Source: an uncultured Sphingomonadaceae bacterium
GTDB taxonomy: Bacteria; Pseudomonadota; Alphaproteobacteria; Sphingomonadales; Sphingomonadaceae
DNA length: 64,000 nucleotides
Reading direction: 5' to 3'
Assembly: GCA_947258815.1 (NCBI GenBank)
Contig: CAMYJW010000030.1
Location: 124,001-188,000 of the forward strand
Part shown: positions 44,098 to 52,706 of the stretch, piece by piece
Layout of the letters: each line of letters begins with the position of its first letter
Position numbering within the stretch: the first letter of the stretch is position 1
Made by a program: the position numbers and the translations under genes
Notes under the pieces: generated by a model
Database searches by the model: none
Told to the model about the DNA's origin: nothing
The model's input: only the letters and a program-made list of their open reading frames with translations

Positions 44098-45261
44098 TCA
44101 GACCCTTTCGAGAATGGCTGTGGCAGAGCCGTGATAACCGGCAAGCGAACCGCCCGTGCCATGCGCCACGGCAAGCGCACAATCGGGAACCTGCACAGCG
44201 GGATGAGCTTCCCCGCGCAACTGACGCACGGCTTCCAGAACCTTGGTGATGCCGCCGCGATTGCCGGGGTGATTGTTGCACAATCCGCCACCATCGGTGT
44301 TGAATGCCAGCTTGCCCGTGCCTGAAATCAGGTTGCCATCAGAAACGAATTTGCCACCTTCGCCTTTCTCACAAAAGCCCAGGTCTTCCAGTTGCATAAT
44401 GACCGTGATGGTAAAGCTGTCATAAAGCGAAGCATAGCGAATATCGGCTGGCTTCACGCCAGCTTCGGCAAATGCGGCACGCCCTGAATCGCGCCCGGCT
44501 GAATAGCTGAGATCGACATTACCGCCCGCATTGTGCTTCACCGCTTCGCCCGCGCCGCGCAGACGAACTGCCGGGCGTTTCAGGCTTTTGGCAATCTCCG
44601 GGCGGGCCAGAATGATCGCACCGCCGCCATCGCTCATCACACAACAATCGAGACGACGCAGCGGTGATGCCACGAACGGCGAAGACACGACATCTTCAAC
44701 CGTCACCACGTCACGCAACATCGCATTGGGATTGTGCTGCGCATGATGTGAGGCGGCCACTTTCACCCAGGCGAGCTGTTCCGATGTTGTGCCAAATTCG
44801 TGCATATGGCGCTGGGCGACCATGCCATAAAGCGCCGCCGGGCCAAGGTAATAGCCATCCTCAAACGGCTGTTCGGGCGCGCCGCGAAAATCCACTCCGC
44901 CAAGCCCAATAAACTTTTTGCTGGCCACCTGATTATCCGCGCAGGTGATCAGCGCGACATCGCACTTGCCCGCCGCAATCGCCAGCGCGGCATGGTGAAC
45001 GTGGCCGATATAGCTGGAGCCGCCGGTTTCGGTGCTGTCAGTATAACGCAGATCAAGGCCCATATACTGGGCCATCGTCATCGCACCGATGCCAGGTGCA
45101 TCGGCACCGCAAAAATATCCGTCGATATCGGAAAGGCTCAGGCCCGCGTCTTCAACCGCGCCTTTGGCAACATCGGCATGCAGCTGCGCCAGTGAAATCC
45201 CTTCAGCCTTGCGCACGGGATGTTCGTAAATTCCCACAATGTGGGCATCAGTTGGATACAT
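44098..45261 (-). CDS. SCP2-thiolase-like protein, probable Ltp2-type retro-aldolase
   Basis: A 387-residue thiolase-fold protein. Where true thiolases have Cys-Ser-Ser, this one has Gly81-Ser-Ser (TGGSSYIGH), so the thiolase nucleophile is missing. The other signature regions (DGGGAIIL, NHPGNRGGI, AHGTGGSLAGY) are retained. With the adjacent DUF35 gene it resembles Ltp2-ChsH2, which cleaves a C-C bond of a 3-hydroxyacyl-CoA side chain by retro-aldol chemistry. The assigned activity is inferred; the missing Cys is seen directly. Confidence 0.85.
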   Translation of the reverse strand: MYPTDAHIVGIYEHPVRKAEGISLAQLHADVAKGAVEDAGLSLSDIDGYFCGADAPGIGAMTMAQYMGLDLRYTDSTETGGSSYIGHVHHAALAIAAGKCDVALITCADNQVASKKFIGLGGVDFRGAPEQPFEDGYYLGPAALYGMVAQRHMHEFGTTSEQLAWVKVAASHHAQHNPNAMLRDVVTVEDVVSSPFVASPLRRLDCCVMSDGGGAIILARPEIAKSLKRPAVRLRGAGEAVKHNAGGNVDLSYSAGRDSGRAAFAEAGVKPADIRYASLYDSFTITVIMQLEDLGFCEKGEGGKFVSDGNLISGTGKLAFNTDGGGLCNNHPGNRGGITKVLEAVRQLRGEAHPAVQVPDCALAVAHGTGGSLAGYHGSATAILERV

Positions 45262-45350
45262 CGGGCGTTCGAGTCCTCGTCAATCGGGTTACGGTTGCCC
45301 CGCACCGGTGCCGGATTGCTCCGCCACGCATTGCCGGGCTTACAGATCAT

Positions 45351-45383
45351 GAAAAAACCGCGGGCCGATCGCAACCGGCCCGC
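45351..45383 (-). terminator. Rho-independent terminator after amidohydrolase
   Basis: On the minus strand, GCGGGCCG and CGGCCCGC form an eight-base stem with an eight-base loop, followed two bases later by six T residues. It starts 14 bases after the amidohydrolase stop. This separates that gene from the downstream thiolase-like run, which therefore needs its own promoter. Confidence 0.85.
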
Positions 45384-45396
45384 AGCTTATCTTCCG

Positions 45397-46674
45397 TCAA
45401 AGATCGAGATTATAGCAACGCTGCGCATTGCCTTGCAGGATCTTCTTCACGTTCACCGGATCGACATCGGCCAGAACTTCGCTGAGATGCGCCTGAGGAT
45501 CGGGATAAAGTGCGGTCGGATGCGGGAAGTCGGTTTCGAACATCACGTTATCCGGGCCGACAAGATCAAGCATTTTGGATGGAGCGGTCTTCTCGAACCA
45601 GAACGATGCATACATCTGATCCCGGAAGTATTCGACCGGACGGCGATCCGGTTTGTGATCCGGCATCATTTCGTCCATCTGATATTCCAGCGCTTCAAGC
45701 AGGAACGGAATCCAGCCGATACCGCTTTCCACCGAGACAATCTTCATCTTGGTGTATTTGTCCATCAGGCCGCTGACGATGAAGTTTGCCAGTGTGGCCG
45801 CATTGCCGATGTAGAACAGCATTGCCCCCACGGCGAGTTTCTTCTGGAAATCCAGATCTTTCCACGTCACCGCAAAGCCATCGATGCCGCCGGTCGCGAT
45901 GTGGAAGTTGATCGGAATGCCTTCGCTGTCGCACAGCTCAAACAGCGGTGCCCAGTGATCATCGTTGAACGTCGGCAGGCCGAACTGTTCGGGCCGGTCT
46001 GGCAGATTGAAGCCTTTGACGTTGTGCTCTTCGTAACAACGCAGCGCTTCCTTGCCCATCGCCTTGCTATCCCACACGGGAAGCAGCGCCATCGGCAGAA
46101 GGCGATCGCCCGACTTCTTCTGCGCATCGCCGCGATCATCGTTGTAAACCTTGATCAGAACTTCGGCGAATTCCTTGTCCACCCAGTTCAGCAGGCTGAC
46201 CGAAGAAGACGCGAAGCCGTTGGGATAGCAGATCTGCGCGTGCACACCCAGATCGTCCATAAATTTCAGGCGTTCATCAACATCATAGGCCGCAGGATGA
46301 ATTTCATCCATTCTGGGAATGCTGAGGCGCCCGAGGCGCTTGTCGCGATTTTTGTCGATCACGGACGCACCGGCAGGCGAAATCAGCTTATCGCCGATCC
46401 ACCAGTAGTCCATAGAGCCTTCGCGTTTCAGATAAGGCGCGCGCTCTTTCATGCCTTCGGGCAGGCGCGCGGTCCACAGATCGCCCTTCTCGGTGAAATG
46501 CGTATCGACATCGACGATCTTGATATCCTTGGTCAGCTCGCTGGTGCCCTGCAGATCGGCCGCCTTGACGAGCTTGCCGCCATCCTTGAACGCACCGACA
46601 AGCCAGCCACCGACTTGCGTCTCATCAACGCCCAGCTCGGCGTCGAAGCTGAATTTTCCGTCATCCTCTGACAT
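45397..46674 (-). CDS. amidohydrolase-2 family metal-dependent hydrolase/decarboxylase-like
   Basis: A 425-residue TIM-barrel of the ACMSD/gamma-resorcylate-decarboxylase-like superfamily (Amidohydro_2). The N-terminal metal motif reads D55-V-D57-T-H59, with Asp where the classical H-x-H has its first His. Later elements are INFHIA, VSVESGIGWIP and FETDFPHP. About 45 residues precede the barrel, an extension not seen in its paralogue at 58997. The ATG at 46674 has AAAGGAA seven bases upstream. Actual chemistry (C-C hydrolysis, decarboxylation or amide/lactone cleavage) is unknown. Confidence 0.85.
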   Translation of the reverse strand: MSEDDGKFSFDAELGVDETQVGGWLVGAFKDGGKLVKAADLQGTSELTKDIKIVDVDTHFTEKGDLWTARLPEGMKERAPYLKREGSMDYWWIGDKLISPAGASVIDKNRDKRLGRLSIPRMDEIHPAAYDVDERLKFMDDLGVHAQICYPNGFASSSVSLLNWVDKEFAEVLIKVYNDDRGDAQKKSGDRLLPMALLPVWDSKAMGKEALRCYEEHNVKGFNLPDRPEQFGLPTFNDDHWAPLFELCDSEGIPINFHIATGGIDGFAVTWKDLDFQKKLAVGAMLFYIGNAATLANFIVSGLMDKYTKMKIVSVESGIGWIPFLLEALEYQMDEMMPDHKPDRRPVEYFRDQMYASFWFEKTAPSKMLDLVGPDNVMFETDFPHPTALYPDPQAHLSEVLADVDPVNVKKILQGNAQRCYNLDL

Positions 46675-47138
46675 AATCAATTCCTTTCCCATATTCGGCG
46701 GCACCAGACCCGGCCAGCGCGCCAGCAGCAACAAGCATTGGCGTCCTAAAGCATCCGCCTCCGCTTTCAATCGTGTAATTTGCTACGCGTTCTCCCTATC
46801 GGCGCAATTTGCCGACCCACACCTTCAGGACAGTGGGCGACTCACACCGAACAGGTCCATTTACACCACATAATTCACACAAAATGCAATGTGTTTTAAT
46901 ATTAACCTGGGTTCGACCCCGCATGGCTCCGCGATTCAGGCGCTCTGTCGCCAGCCAGCCCCCACGGATCACACTGGCTTACGCGCAGAACGTGCCTCGA
47001 TCGCCGCGCGCCTCGCATCGAAGCGATTCGGTAGCCTTTGAGATCCCGCTGATGCTTGACAGATACATTCTCGACCCCCTAGCTCGACATATATACTGCA
47101 ACGTACTGCAGAAATAAGCGATACGATCGGAGAATGCC
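46675..47138. promoter_or_regulatory. 464-base divergent intergenic region
   Basis: No gene is visible. It separates the minus-strand amidohydrolase from the plus-strand ThDP enzyme. An AT-rich stretch at 46870-46906 holds ACACA/TGTGT inverted arms (46877-46894) and GTGTTTTAATATTAAC (46891-46906). The complement of the latter resembles the GTTAATA-TTAACAC site at 49769. TTGACA (47056) and TATACT (47092) occur before the ThDP gene but are spaced too far apart to be a standard promoter pair. Confidence 0.4.
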
Positions 47139-48854
47139 ATGATCGGCGGTGCCTTGATGGCCGAAAGCCTGCACAAACTTGGTGTGCGAAACATGTTCAC
47201 GCTGCATGGCGGGCACCTCGACCCCTTGCTGATCGGCTGTAAAGCGCTTGGCATCCATCTGATTGATACGCGCCATGAAACGACGGCCGGGCACGCTGCG
47301 GAAGTGATCGCCATGTTGCAGCCGGGCGAAGTGGGCGTATGCGCAATCACCGCAGGCCCCGGCTTCACAAACGCGCTTACCGCGATGGCCAGCGCCCATA
47401 TCAACGCCCTGCCCGCGCTGTTCATTGCAGGCGCGCCGCCAACGCGCGACGCGGAAACCAATGCGCTGCAAGGAGGCTTTTCTCAATTACCCATGGCGGT
47501 GCCCGTCACCAAATGGGCGCACAAGATCCTTTCGGGAGATCGCATTCCCGATCTGGTGGAAAAGGCCATGCGCATCGCACGCACCGGCCGCCCCGGCCCA
47601 GTCCTGCTTGAGGTGCCAATCGACGTCATGTTTCGCGACGTATCGCGCGTGCTTTTTCCGATCGGCGAGAAGCCCACGGAACCCGCGCGGCCCGCGCCAT
47701 CGCACCGGGACGCCGAGGCTTTTCTGGCGGCGCTGTCCACCAGCGAACGGCCCGTCCTGATCGGCGGGACCGGCGCGATAACATCGGGCGCAAGCGAGGC
47801 TATCGGTCGGTTCGCCGAACAAACGGGAATCCCGGTTCTTACCAACAGCAAGGCACACGGCCTGCTGCCAAACGATCACCCCGCCTATGCCGGGCCGGCC
47901 GGAACCCTTGCAACACTGGCAATGTCCGGCGAACCAAGACCCGATCTGGTAATCCTTGCCGGGGCGAGAGCCGGACTGCTGCTTGGCGGCCGGTCCAACG
48001 CGATCATCCCCAAGGATGCGCGTATCCTTCAGATTGATATTGAGGCTGACGAGATCGGCCGCATGAACCCGGTGGAAGTCGGCCTTGCCGCAGACTGCGC
48101 CCAAACCTTTGCGGTCCTCAACCAGCTTGCCGGCGAACGGTCATGGCCGGACCGCGCGCAATGGCAGGCAGCACTTGCCAAGGCGCGCGCTTCGGATCCG
48201 TTCGGGCTAGCCGATCCGGTCTGCGCAAGCGGGCGATTGCATCCACACCATGCCGCCAAGGCCGTTTTCGACGCGATTGATACCGATGCAACCGTGGTGG
48301 TCGATGGCGGTGAAATGACAGCCTGGTGCGAACCGCTCAATCGCGCCTCAAGGCCAGGTGGCTATCTGACCGCAGGCTATCTCGGCACGCTGGGTTTCGG
48401 GCCGGGTTATGCCATCGGCGCTGCCCTCGCCCGCCCCGACGCGCCCGTATTTCTGCTGGTGGGAGACGGCGCGCTCGGCTTTCACATTCAGGAATTCGAT
48501 ACCATGGCGCGGCACGGCCTGCCGATCATCACCATCATCATGAACAACGCGTGCTGGGCAATGTCCAAAAATGGCCAGGATCTCGTTTTCGGAGAGGACC
48601 GGCTCGTTGCGGTTGAGCTGTCCGACAGGCCTTATGAAGACGTCGCAAAAGCGCTGGGCTGCGAAGGCGAACGGGTTGAACGCCTTGAAGACATCGAACC
48701 GGCAATTGCGCGCGCGATCGCGAGCGGCAGACCCGCCTGCATCAACATTGCAACGGACGCGGACGTCGTCCATCCCATCACATTTGGAATGGCGGGAACC
48801 GATCCATCGAAGGGCAAGATTGCCATGCCTTATTACCAGAACGAGAACGGCTGA
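47139..48854 (+). CDS. ThDP-dependent enzyme, acetolactate synthase / 2-hydroxyacyl-CoA lyase-like
   Basis: A 571-residue three-domain ThDP enzyme. The cofactor-activating Glu lies in TRHETTAGHAAE near residue 48, and the ThDP-Mg motif is GDGALGFHIQEFDTMARHGLPI ending in N-N. The middle domain has the nucleotide-type fold of this family. No small regulatory subunit gene follows, which argues against a biosynthetic acetolactate synthase. In this CoA-ester setting a 2-hydroxyacyl-CoA lyase or acyloin-type lyase is a reasonable alternative. It is monocistronic and convergent with a TetR gene. Confidence 0.8.
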   Translation: MIGGALMAESLHKLGVRNMFTLHGGHLDPLLIGCKALGIHLIDTRHETTAGHAAEVIAMLQPGEVGVCAITAGPGFTNALTAMASAHINALPALFIAGAPPTRDAETNALQGGFSQLPMAVPVTKWAHKILSGDRIPDLVEKAMRIARTGRPGPVLLEVPIDVMFRDVSRVLFPIGEKPTEPARPAPSHRDAEAFLAALSTSERPVLIGGTGAITSGASEAIGRFAEQTGIPVLTNSKAHGLLPNDHPAYAGPAGTLATLAMSGEPRPDLVILAGARAGLLLGGRSNAIIPKDARILQIDIEADEIGRMNPVEVGLAADCAQTFAVLNQLAGERSWPDRAQWQAALAKARASDPFGLADPVCASGRLHPHHAAKAVFDAIDTDATVVVDGGEMTAWCEPLNRASRPGGYLTAGYLGTLGFGPGYAIGAALARPDAPVFLLVGDGALGFHIQEFDTMARHGLPIITIIMNNACWAMSKNGQDLVFGEDRLVAVELSDRPYEDVAKALGCEGERVERLEDIEPAIARAIASGRPACINIATDADVVHPITFGMAGTDPSKGKIAMPYYQNENG

Positions 48855-48890
48855 CACCAGTCCAACGCCACACGCCGGTGTCCCGCCAGC

Positions 48891-48906
48891 AGACGCCTAT
48901 GCGTCT
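48891..48906. terminator. small hairpin between convergent genes
   Basis: AGACGC-CTAT-GCGTCT forms a perfect six-base stem overlapping the TetR stop. A looser GACACC/GGTGTC pair (48853-48882) precedes it. Together they lie between the convergent ThDP and TetR genes and may end both transcripts. Confidence 0.4.
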
Positions 48907-49628
48907 TCTTCTCCACGCACCGCGCGGCCCGCAGGCTTTGGAAACTCAGGCAGCTTGCCCGTCTCATGATACGCCTGCAGCATACCTTCCGCCTGTTCAG
49001 CCACTTCACCGCGCGTCGCGCCGATCAGCAGTGTGAGCGTGGCGATAAACAGAGCCGGGAGGTATTCATCATCGTCAATCCGGCCCAGGCACCAGTCGCC
49101 AACGATCGAATACTGCAAATTCGCCATTTCATTGGCAACTCTCGCGGGATTCGCCCAGTCCTTGAACTGGCCGCGCGCCTGCAGGAGATTAAACCAGTCG
49201 GTCCAGCCCGTCTGGGTCATATCCTGAATAGTTTTCCAGATATCGTTGCTGGTGTTCGGCGAGAAATAGATCGAAACTATCGCCTTGGTATAATTGCGCA
49301 CCTTGAAATTGCGGCGATTGGTGGAGAGCGTCCGATCGACAACACCTTCCAGCGTCGAAGGATCGGTGCGATAGGAAATGAACTTCTGAAAATCGTCAAA
49401 CGCTTCGCGGATGGCCAGCGCGATCAGGCGATCCTTGCTTTCGTAGGCGTTGTAGAACGTGCGCTGCGCAACATCGGCGCGCTGGCACAGCTTTCTGATG
49501 CTGAAACTTTCAAGCCCGCCTTCCGCGATCATGCGCCGGGCTTCGGTCAACAGACGACGCCTGCGATCGATGATGTGTTCGCTCGAATAGGACAGTGACT
49601 TGTTCGGGTTGGCAACGAGAGCCGGCAT
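48897..49628 (-). CDS. TetR-family transcriptional regulator (paralogue of 61755 gene)
   Basis: A 243-residue regulator. The helix-turn-helix SIRKLCQRADVAQRTFYNAY is preceded by RRRRLLTEARRMIAEGG and followed by SKDRLIALAIREAF, a sequence nearly repeated in the TetR protein at 61755. The C-terminal ligand domain is large. It is divergent from the SDR at 49816, with an inverted repeat GTTAA-N5-TTAAC between them, which is the likely autoregulatory operator. A CoA-thioester effector would be typical but is not shown. Confidence 0.9.
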   Translation of the reverse strand: MPALVANPNKSLSYSSEHIIDRRRRLLTEARRMIAEGGLESFSIRKLCQRADVAQRTFYNAYESKDRLIALAIREAFDDFQKFISYRTDPSTLEGVVDRTLSTNRRNFKVRNYTKAIVSIYFSPNTSNDIWKTIQDMTQTGWTDWFNLLQARGQFKDWANPARVANEMANLQYSIVGDWCLGRIDDDEYLPALFIATLTLLIGATRGEVAEQAEGMLQAYHETGKLPEFPKPAGRAVRGEEDA

Positions 49629-49768
49629 AAATCTTCAATCCAACGCGCAATTTTTAGCTTGCTTGCCACCTGCTTGCGCCCAATTTGAGGACAGGTAGCA
49701 ATTTTCTTTTGCATCGGAACCGTTTCCGATAGACGCAGTAATAGCACAAACAGCACCATGTGCATCAA

Positions 49769-49783
49769 GTTAATAGGTTTAAC
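49769..49783. promoter_or_regulatory. operator candidate GTTAA-TAGGT-TTAAC
   Basis: Perfect inverted repeat with five-base arms and five-base spacer, continuing into CAC on the right (TTTAACAC). It is centred in the gap between the divergent TetR and SDR genes. The TTTAACAC half recurs at 52544 and a TTGACACG variant recurs at 57551 and 60277. Confidence 0.55.
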
Positions 49784-49815
49784 ACTTTCAAGTGGCCCGA
49801 AACGGAGCGCTCTGC

Positions 49816-50580
49816 ATGTCTGTTCTGGAGAATTTTTCGCTGCGCGGCAAACATGCCGTCGTCACCGGCGCAGGCAGGGGAATCGGAAAAGGTATCGCCA
49901 TCGCTCTGGCAGAAGCAGGCGCAGACATCATCGTCAGCGCACGCACCGAAACCCAGCTTGAGGAAGTCGCCAGTGAGATCCGCGCGCTTGGCCGACGCTG
50001 CGATATCTGCACGGCCGATCTCACCGCGGCGAACGGGCTGGAGAAGCTGGAAAACACCGTCGCCAGCCTTACCGACACGCTCGATATATGGGTCAACAAT
50101 GCTGGCGGACTTCCTGACGCAACGCCGCGATTCCTGACACGCACCTCTCCCGAACAGTGGGACGCGCAGATAGACCTGAACCTGAAAGCCGTGTGGGCCG
50201 GATGTGTCAGCGCAGCGCGACTGATCAAAACGGGTGCAATCATCAACATCTCGTCGCGCGCGGCTTATGGTGGCCACGCAAAGAATGGCCCTTACTCGGC
50301 TGCGAAGGCAGGCGTGAACAGCCTGACAGAAACGTTCGCGCAGGAACTGGCGCCGCGTATTCGCGTAAACGCGGTCGCACCCGGGCCGGTTGCAACAACC
50401 AACATGCTTGAATCTATCGGCGTTGGCGAAGATCAGGCTGACGACGTGCTGAAACATTTTCCGGTTCCACTGGGACGAATGGGAACGCCCGAAGACATCG
50501 GCGCCGCTGCCGTGTTCCTTGCATCTCCGGCATCGGGCTGGATCACCGGGCAGTGCCTTTATGTGACCGGCGGCTTCTAG
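49816..50580 (+). CDS. SDR-family oxidoreductase
   Basis: A 254-residue classical SDR with TGAGRGIGKGIA, VNNAGGLPDATP, Ser in NISSRAAYGG, catalytic YSAAK and the GQCLYVTGG end. The ATG at 49816 has GGAG upstream and starts the family domain; a GTG at 49792 has none. It begins a two-SDR plus-strand unit controlled by the operator region shared with the TetR gene. A 3-hydroxyacyl-CoA or alicyclic alcohol dehydrogenase is plausible. Confidence 0.87.
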   Translation: MSVLENFSLRGKHAVVTGAGRGIGKGIAIALAEAGADIIVSARTETQLEEVASEIRALGRRCDICTADLTAANGLEKLENTVASLTDTLDIWVNNAGGLPDATPRFLTRTSPEQWDAQIDLNLKAVWAGCVSAARLIKTGAIINISSRAAYGGHAKNGPYSAAKAGVNSLTETFAQELAPRIRVNAVAPGPVATTNMLESIGVGEDQADDVLKHFPVPLGRMGTPEDIGAAAVFLASPASGWITGQCLYVTGGF

Positions 50581-50621
50581 ATTCGCCAGACAGCAGAGAG
50601 ACGCCACGGGAGGATAGTGCG

Positions 50622-51401
50622 ATGCGATTTTCAGGAAAGACAGTGCTTGTAACAGGCGGCGCAAACGGTATCGGCCTTGCCACCGCGCGCCGGTTCGCTT
50701 CGGAAGGCGCAAACATTGCGCTGGTCGATCTGGACGAAGCCGGGCTGACTGCCGCAGCGCAACGGCTGCATGAGATCACCGATCAGGTTCTGTGCCTGCC
50801 CGCCGACGCCGGAAACGCACAACAGATCAGAGCCGCGGTCGCAAAGACGATAGACCAACTGGGCGGAATTGATGTCGCTGTTGCAGGCGCAGGGCGCGGA
50901 TCGCCCAATGTTGATGTTTTCGATGTCGAGGATGATGACTGGGATGCCGTTATGCAGGTCAATCTCAGAGGCGGTTTCGTGCTGGGCAAAGCGGTCGCCC
51001 GGCACATGATCGAAACCGGCCGCGAAGGCGCGATAATCTTCGTGTCATCGGTCGGCGCAGAGCTTGGCGTTGCGACGCAGGCGCCTTATTGCGTCAGCAA
51101 GGCGGGCATCGCGATGCTGACGAAAACACTCGCGCTCTCGCTTGCCCCGCACAACGTGCGCGTCAATGCTGTCGGGCCGGGGCCAGTCCGCACAGCCATG
51201 ACCGAACCGGTTATCGCCGATGACCGGTTGCGCGGCCTTATGCTCTCAAGAACACCCCTGGGCCGATTTGGCGAGGCCGAAGAGATTGCGGGAACGATAT
51301 CGTTTCTGGCCAGCGCTGACGCAGGGTTTATGACCGGCCAGACAATCTATCCCGATGGCGGCAGGCTCGCGCTTAATTATGTCGTCGCGCCTCCGGTCTG
51401 A
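50622..51401 (+). CDS. SDR-family oxidoreductase
   Basis: A 259-residue classical SDR with TGGANGIGLATA and LVDLDEAG (acidic residue ending beta-2, suggesting NAD). AGAGRGSP replaces the usual NNAG; Ser lies in FVSSVGAE and the catalytic residues in YCVSK. GGAGG lies eight bases before the ATG. It follows the preceding SDR by 41 bases. Having two consecutive SDRs suggests successive or alternative oxidations in one pathway. Confidence 0.87.
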   Translation: MRFSGKTVLVTGGANGIGLATARRFASEGANIALVDLDEAGLTAAAQRLHEITDQVLCLPADAGNAQQIRAAVAKTIDQLGGIDVAVAGAGRGSPNVDVFDVEDDDWDAVMQVNLRGGFVLGKAVARHMIETGREGAIIFVSSVGAELGVATQAPYCVSKAGIAMLTKTLALSLAPHNVRVNAVGPGPVRTAMTEPVIADDRLRGLMLSRTPLGRFGEAEEIAGTISFLASADAGFMTGQTIYPDGGRLALNYVVAPPV

Positions 51402-51425
51402 CTGCAGGACGGATGCGCGACGAGG

Positions 51426-51460
51426 TCTGGCCTGGCCTGGCTTGGTCTGGTCTGGCCTTG
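51426..51460. repeat. short tandem pentanucleotide array
   Basis: Seven consecutive five-base units of the form (T/C)(C/T)TGG (TCTGG, CCTGG, CCTGG, CTTGG, TCTGG, TCTGG, then CCTTG). They are bracketed by GAGGT (51422-51426) and ACCTC (51464-51468). It lies between convergent SDR genes. It may be a slippage-prone tract or part of a terminator; it is outside any gene. Confidence 0.55.
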
Positions 51461-51514
51461 CCGACCTCACCTGTCTGACGATTTTCAAAACAGATGAGGC
51501 CGGATACCTGGCGA

Positions 51515-52273
51515 TCAGCGCGGGGCCATGCGGATTGCGCCGTCAAGGCGGATCGTTTCACCGTTAAGCATCGGATTTTCGATGATTGCCTTGGCGAGAT
51601 GCGCGTATTCCTCCGGTTTACCAAGGCGACTGGGGAACGGAACCTGTGCGCCCAGCGACTGACGCGCTTCTTCGGGCAGTGCGCCCAGCAGCGGCGTATG
51701 GAACAGACCCGGAGCGACCGTAACAACGCGGATTCCATGCTGCGCAAGATCGCGCGCAACCGGCAATGTCATGCCGACAATGCCTCCTTTTGACGCCGAA
51801 TAGGATGCCTGCCCGATCTGCCCGTCAAAAGCCGCCGCGGATGCGGTGTTGATGATAACGCCACGCTCTTCGCCAATGGGGTCGAGCGCTGTCATTTTTG
51901 CCGCCACTTTCGAAAGCACGCTGAACGTGCCGATCAGATTGATCTCGATGATCTTGCGAAACACGTCCAGATCATGCGGCTGCCCCTTGCTCACCGTTTT
52001 CATCGGCGTGCCGGTGCCTGCGCAGTTAACAAGCACACGCAGCGGCCCGACGGCAGCCTGCGCGGCATCGATCGCGGCAATCACCTGTTCCTCGTCGGTG
52101 ACATTGGCTTTCACGAAAACGCCGCCAAGCTCCCCGGCCAGTTTCTCGCCCAGTTCCTCGTTGAGATCGAGCAGCGCAACTTTTGCGCCCTGCCCCGCCA
52201 GCGTCTGCGCAGTCGCCGCACCAAGACCCGATGCACCGCCGGTGATAAGAACCGCAACATCCTGAAGATTCAT
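51515..52273 (-). CDS. SDR, 3-hydroxyacyl-CoA dehydrogenase type II (HSD10-like)
   Basis: A 252-residue SDR that strongly resembles the 3-hydroxy-2-methylbutyryl-CoA/type II 3-hydroxyacyl-CoA dehydrogenases. Motifs are [23 protein letters not shown], the long Ser region [19 protein letters not shown] followed by catalytic YSASK, and [17 protein letters not shown]. It would oxidise a 3-hydroxyacyl-CoA to the 3-keto ester with NAD. The ATG at 52273 follows AAGGGA. It converges with the preceding SDR pair and is divergent from the CoA-transferase across a 433-base gap. Confidence 0.9.
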   Translation of the reverse strand: MNLQDVAVLITGGASGLGAATAQTLAGQGAKVALLDLNEELGEKLAGELGGVFVKANVTDEEQVIAAIDAAQAAVGPLRVLVNCAGTGTPMKTVSKGQPHDLDVFRKIIEINLIGTFSVLSKVAAKMTALDPIGEERGVIINTASAAAFDGQIGQASYSASKGGIVGMTLPVARDLAQHGIRVVTVAPGLFHTPLLGALPEEARQSLGAQVPFPSRLGKPEEYAHLAKAIIENPMLNGETIRLDGAIRMAPR

Positions 52274-52534
52274 ACTCGTTCCCTTTCGAAAGCAAAAAAG
52301 CGTCATGGCAGAATGCCTGGCCATGCCAAGCCATTCGCCAAGTGCCGACCAACGCCCCGCAACGCAAGACACCGCCGCCGGACTGAAAACTAACACGCTA
52401 TATGAGATTCGATCATACAGCGCTCGCCGTATAGATGTGCCGCGACGCTGCGATCAAGCATTTCCATAAGACATATTGCGGAACATCCGTCTCACCAAAC
52501 CGGCCGCGCATATTCCATTGCAGTTATCTGTCAG

Positions 52535-52552
52535 CGCGATAAATTTAACACG
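52535..52552. promoter_or_regulatory. operator candidate in 52274-52706 divergent region
   Basis: CGCGATAAATTTAACACG is palindromic at 14 of 18 positions. Its right half TTTAACACG matches the TetR-side site at 49769 and, with one change, TTGACACG at 57551 and 60277. The 433-base gap between the HSD10-like SDR and the CoA-transferase contains no other recognised feature and no convincing gene. Confidence 0.5.
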
Positions 52553-52706
52553 TCATGCAAAATATGCCGGAGATCATGCGGAAACGTCTTGCATCTCCGG
52601 GCCCAAAAAGAGATGTTGTTTCAGTATCGCCAAAGCTGGAACAATATCGGCCGCACAGCCGGCAAAAAACAGGCGCGGCAACGGCGCAGCGGGAAAGGGA
52701 ACGCGA

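Noticed and set aside
45220..46671. Long plus-strand open frame (483 codons) opposite the amidohydrolase
   Set aside because: It mirrors a gene with clear metal-site motifs, has no recognisable domain and arises from GC-rich third positions on the antisense strand.
47056..47097. TTGACA and TATACT as a promoter for the ThDP gene
   Set aside because: The spacing is 30 bases, far from the usual 16-18, so I did not call a promoter here.
47139..48854. Assignment as biosynthetic acetolactate synthase large subunit
   Set aside because: No small subunit or branched-chain amino-acid gene is nearby, and the setting is catabolic; left as a general ThDP enzyme.
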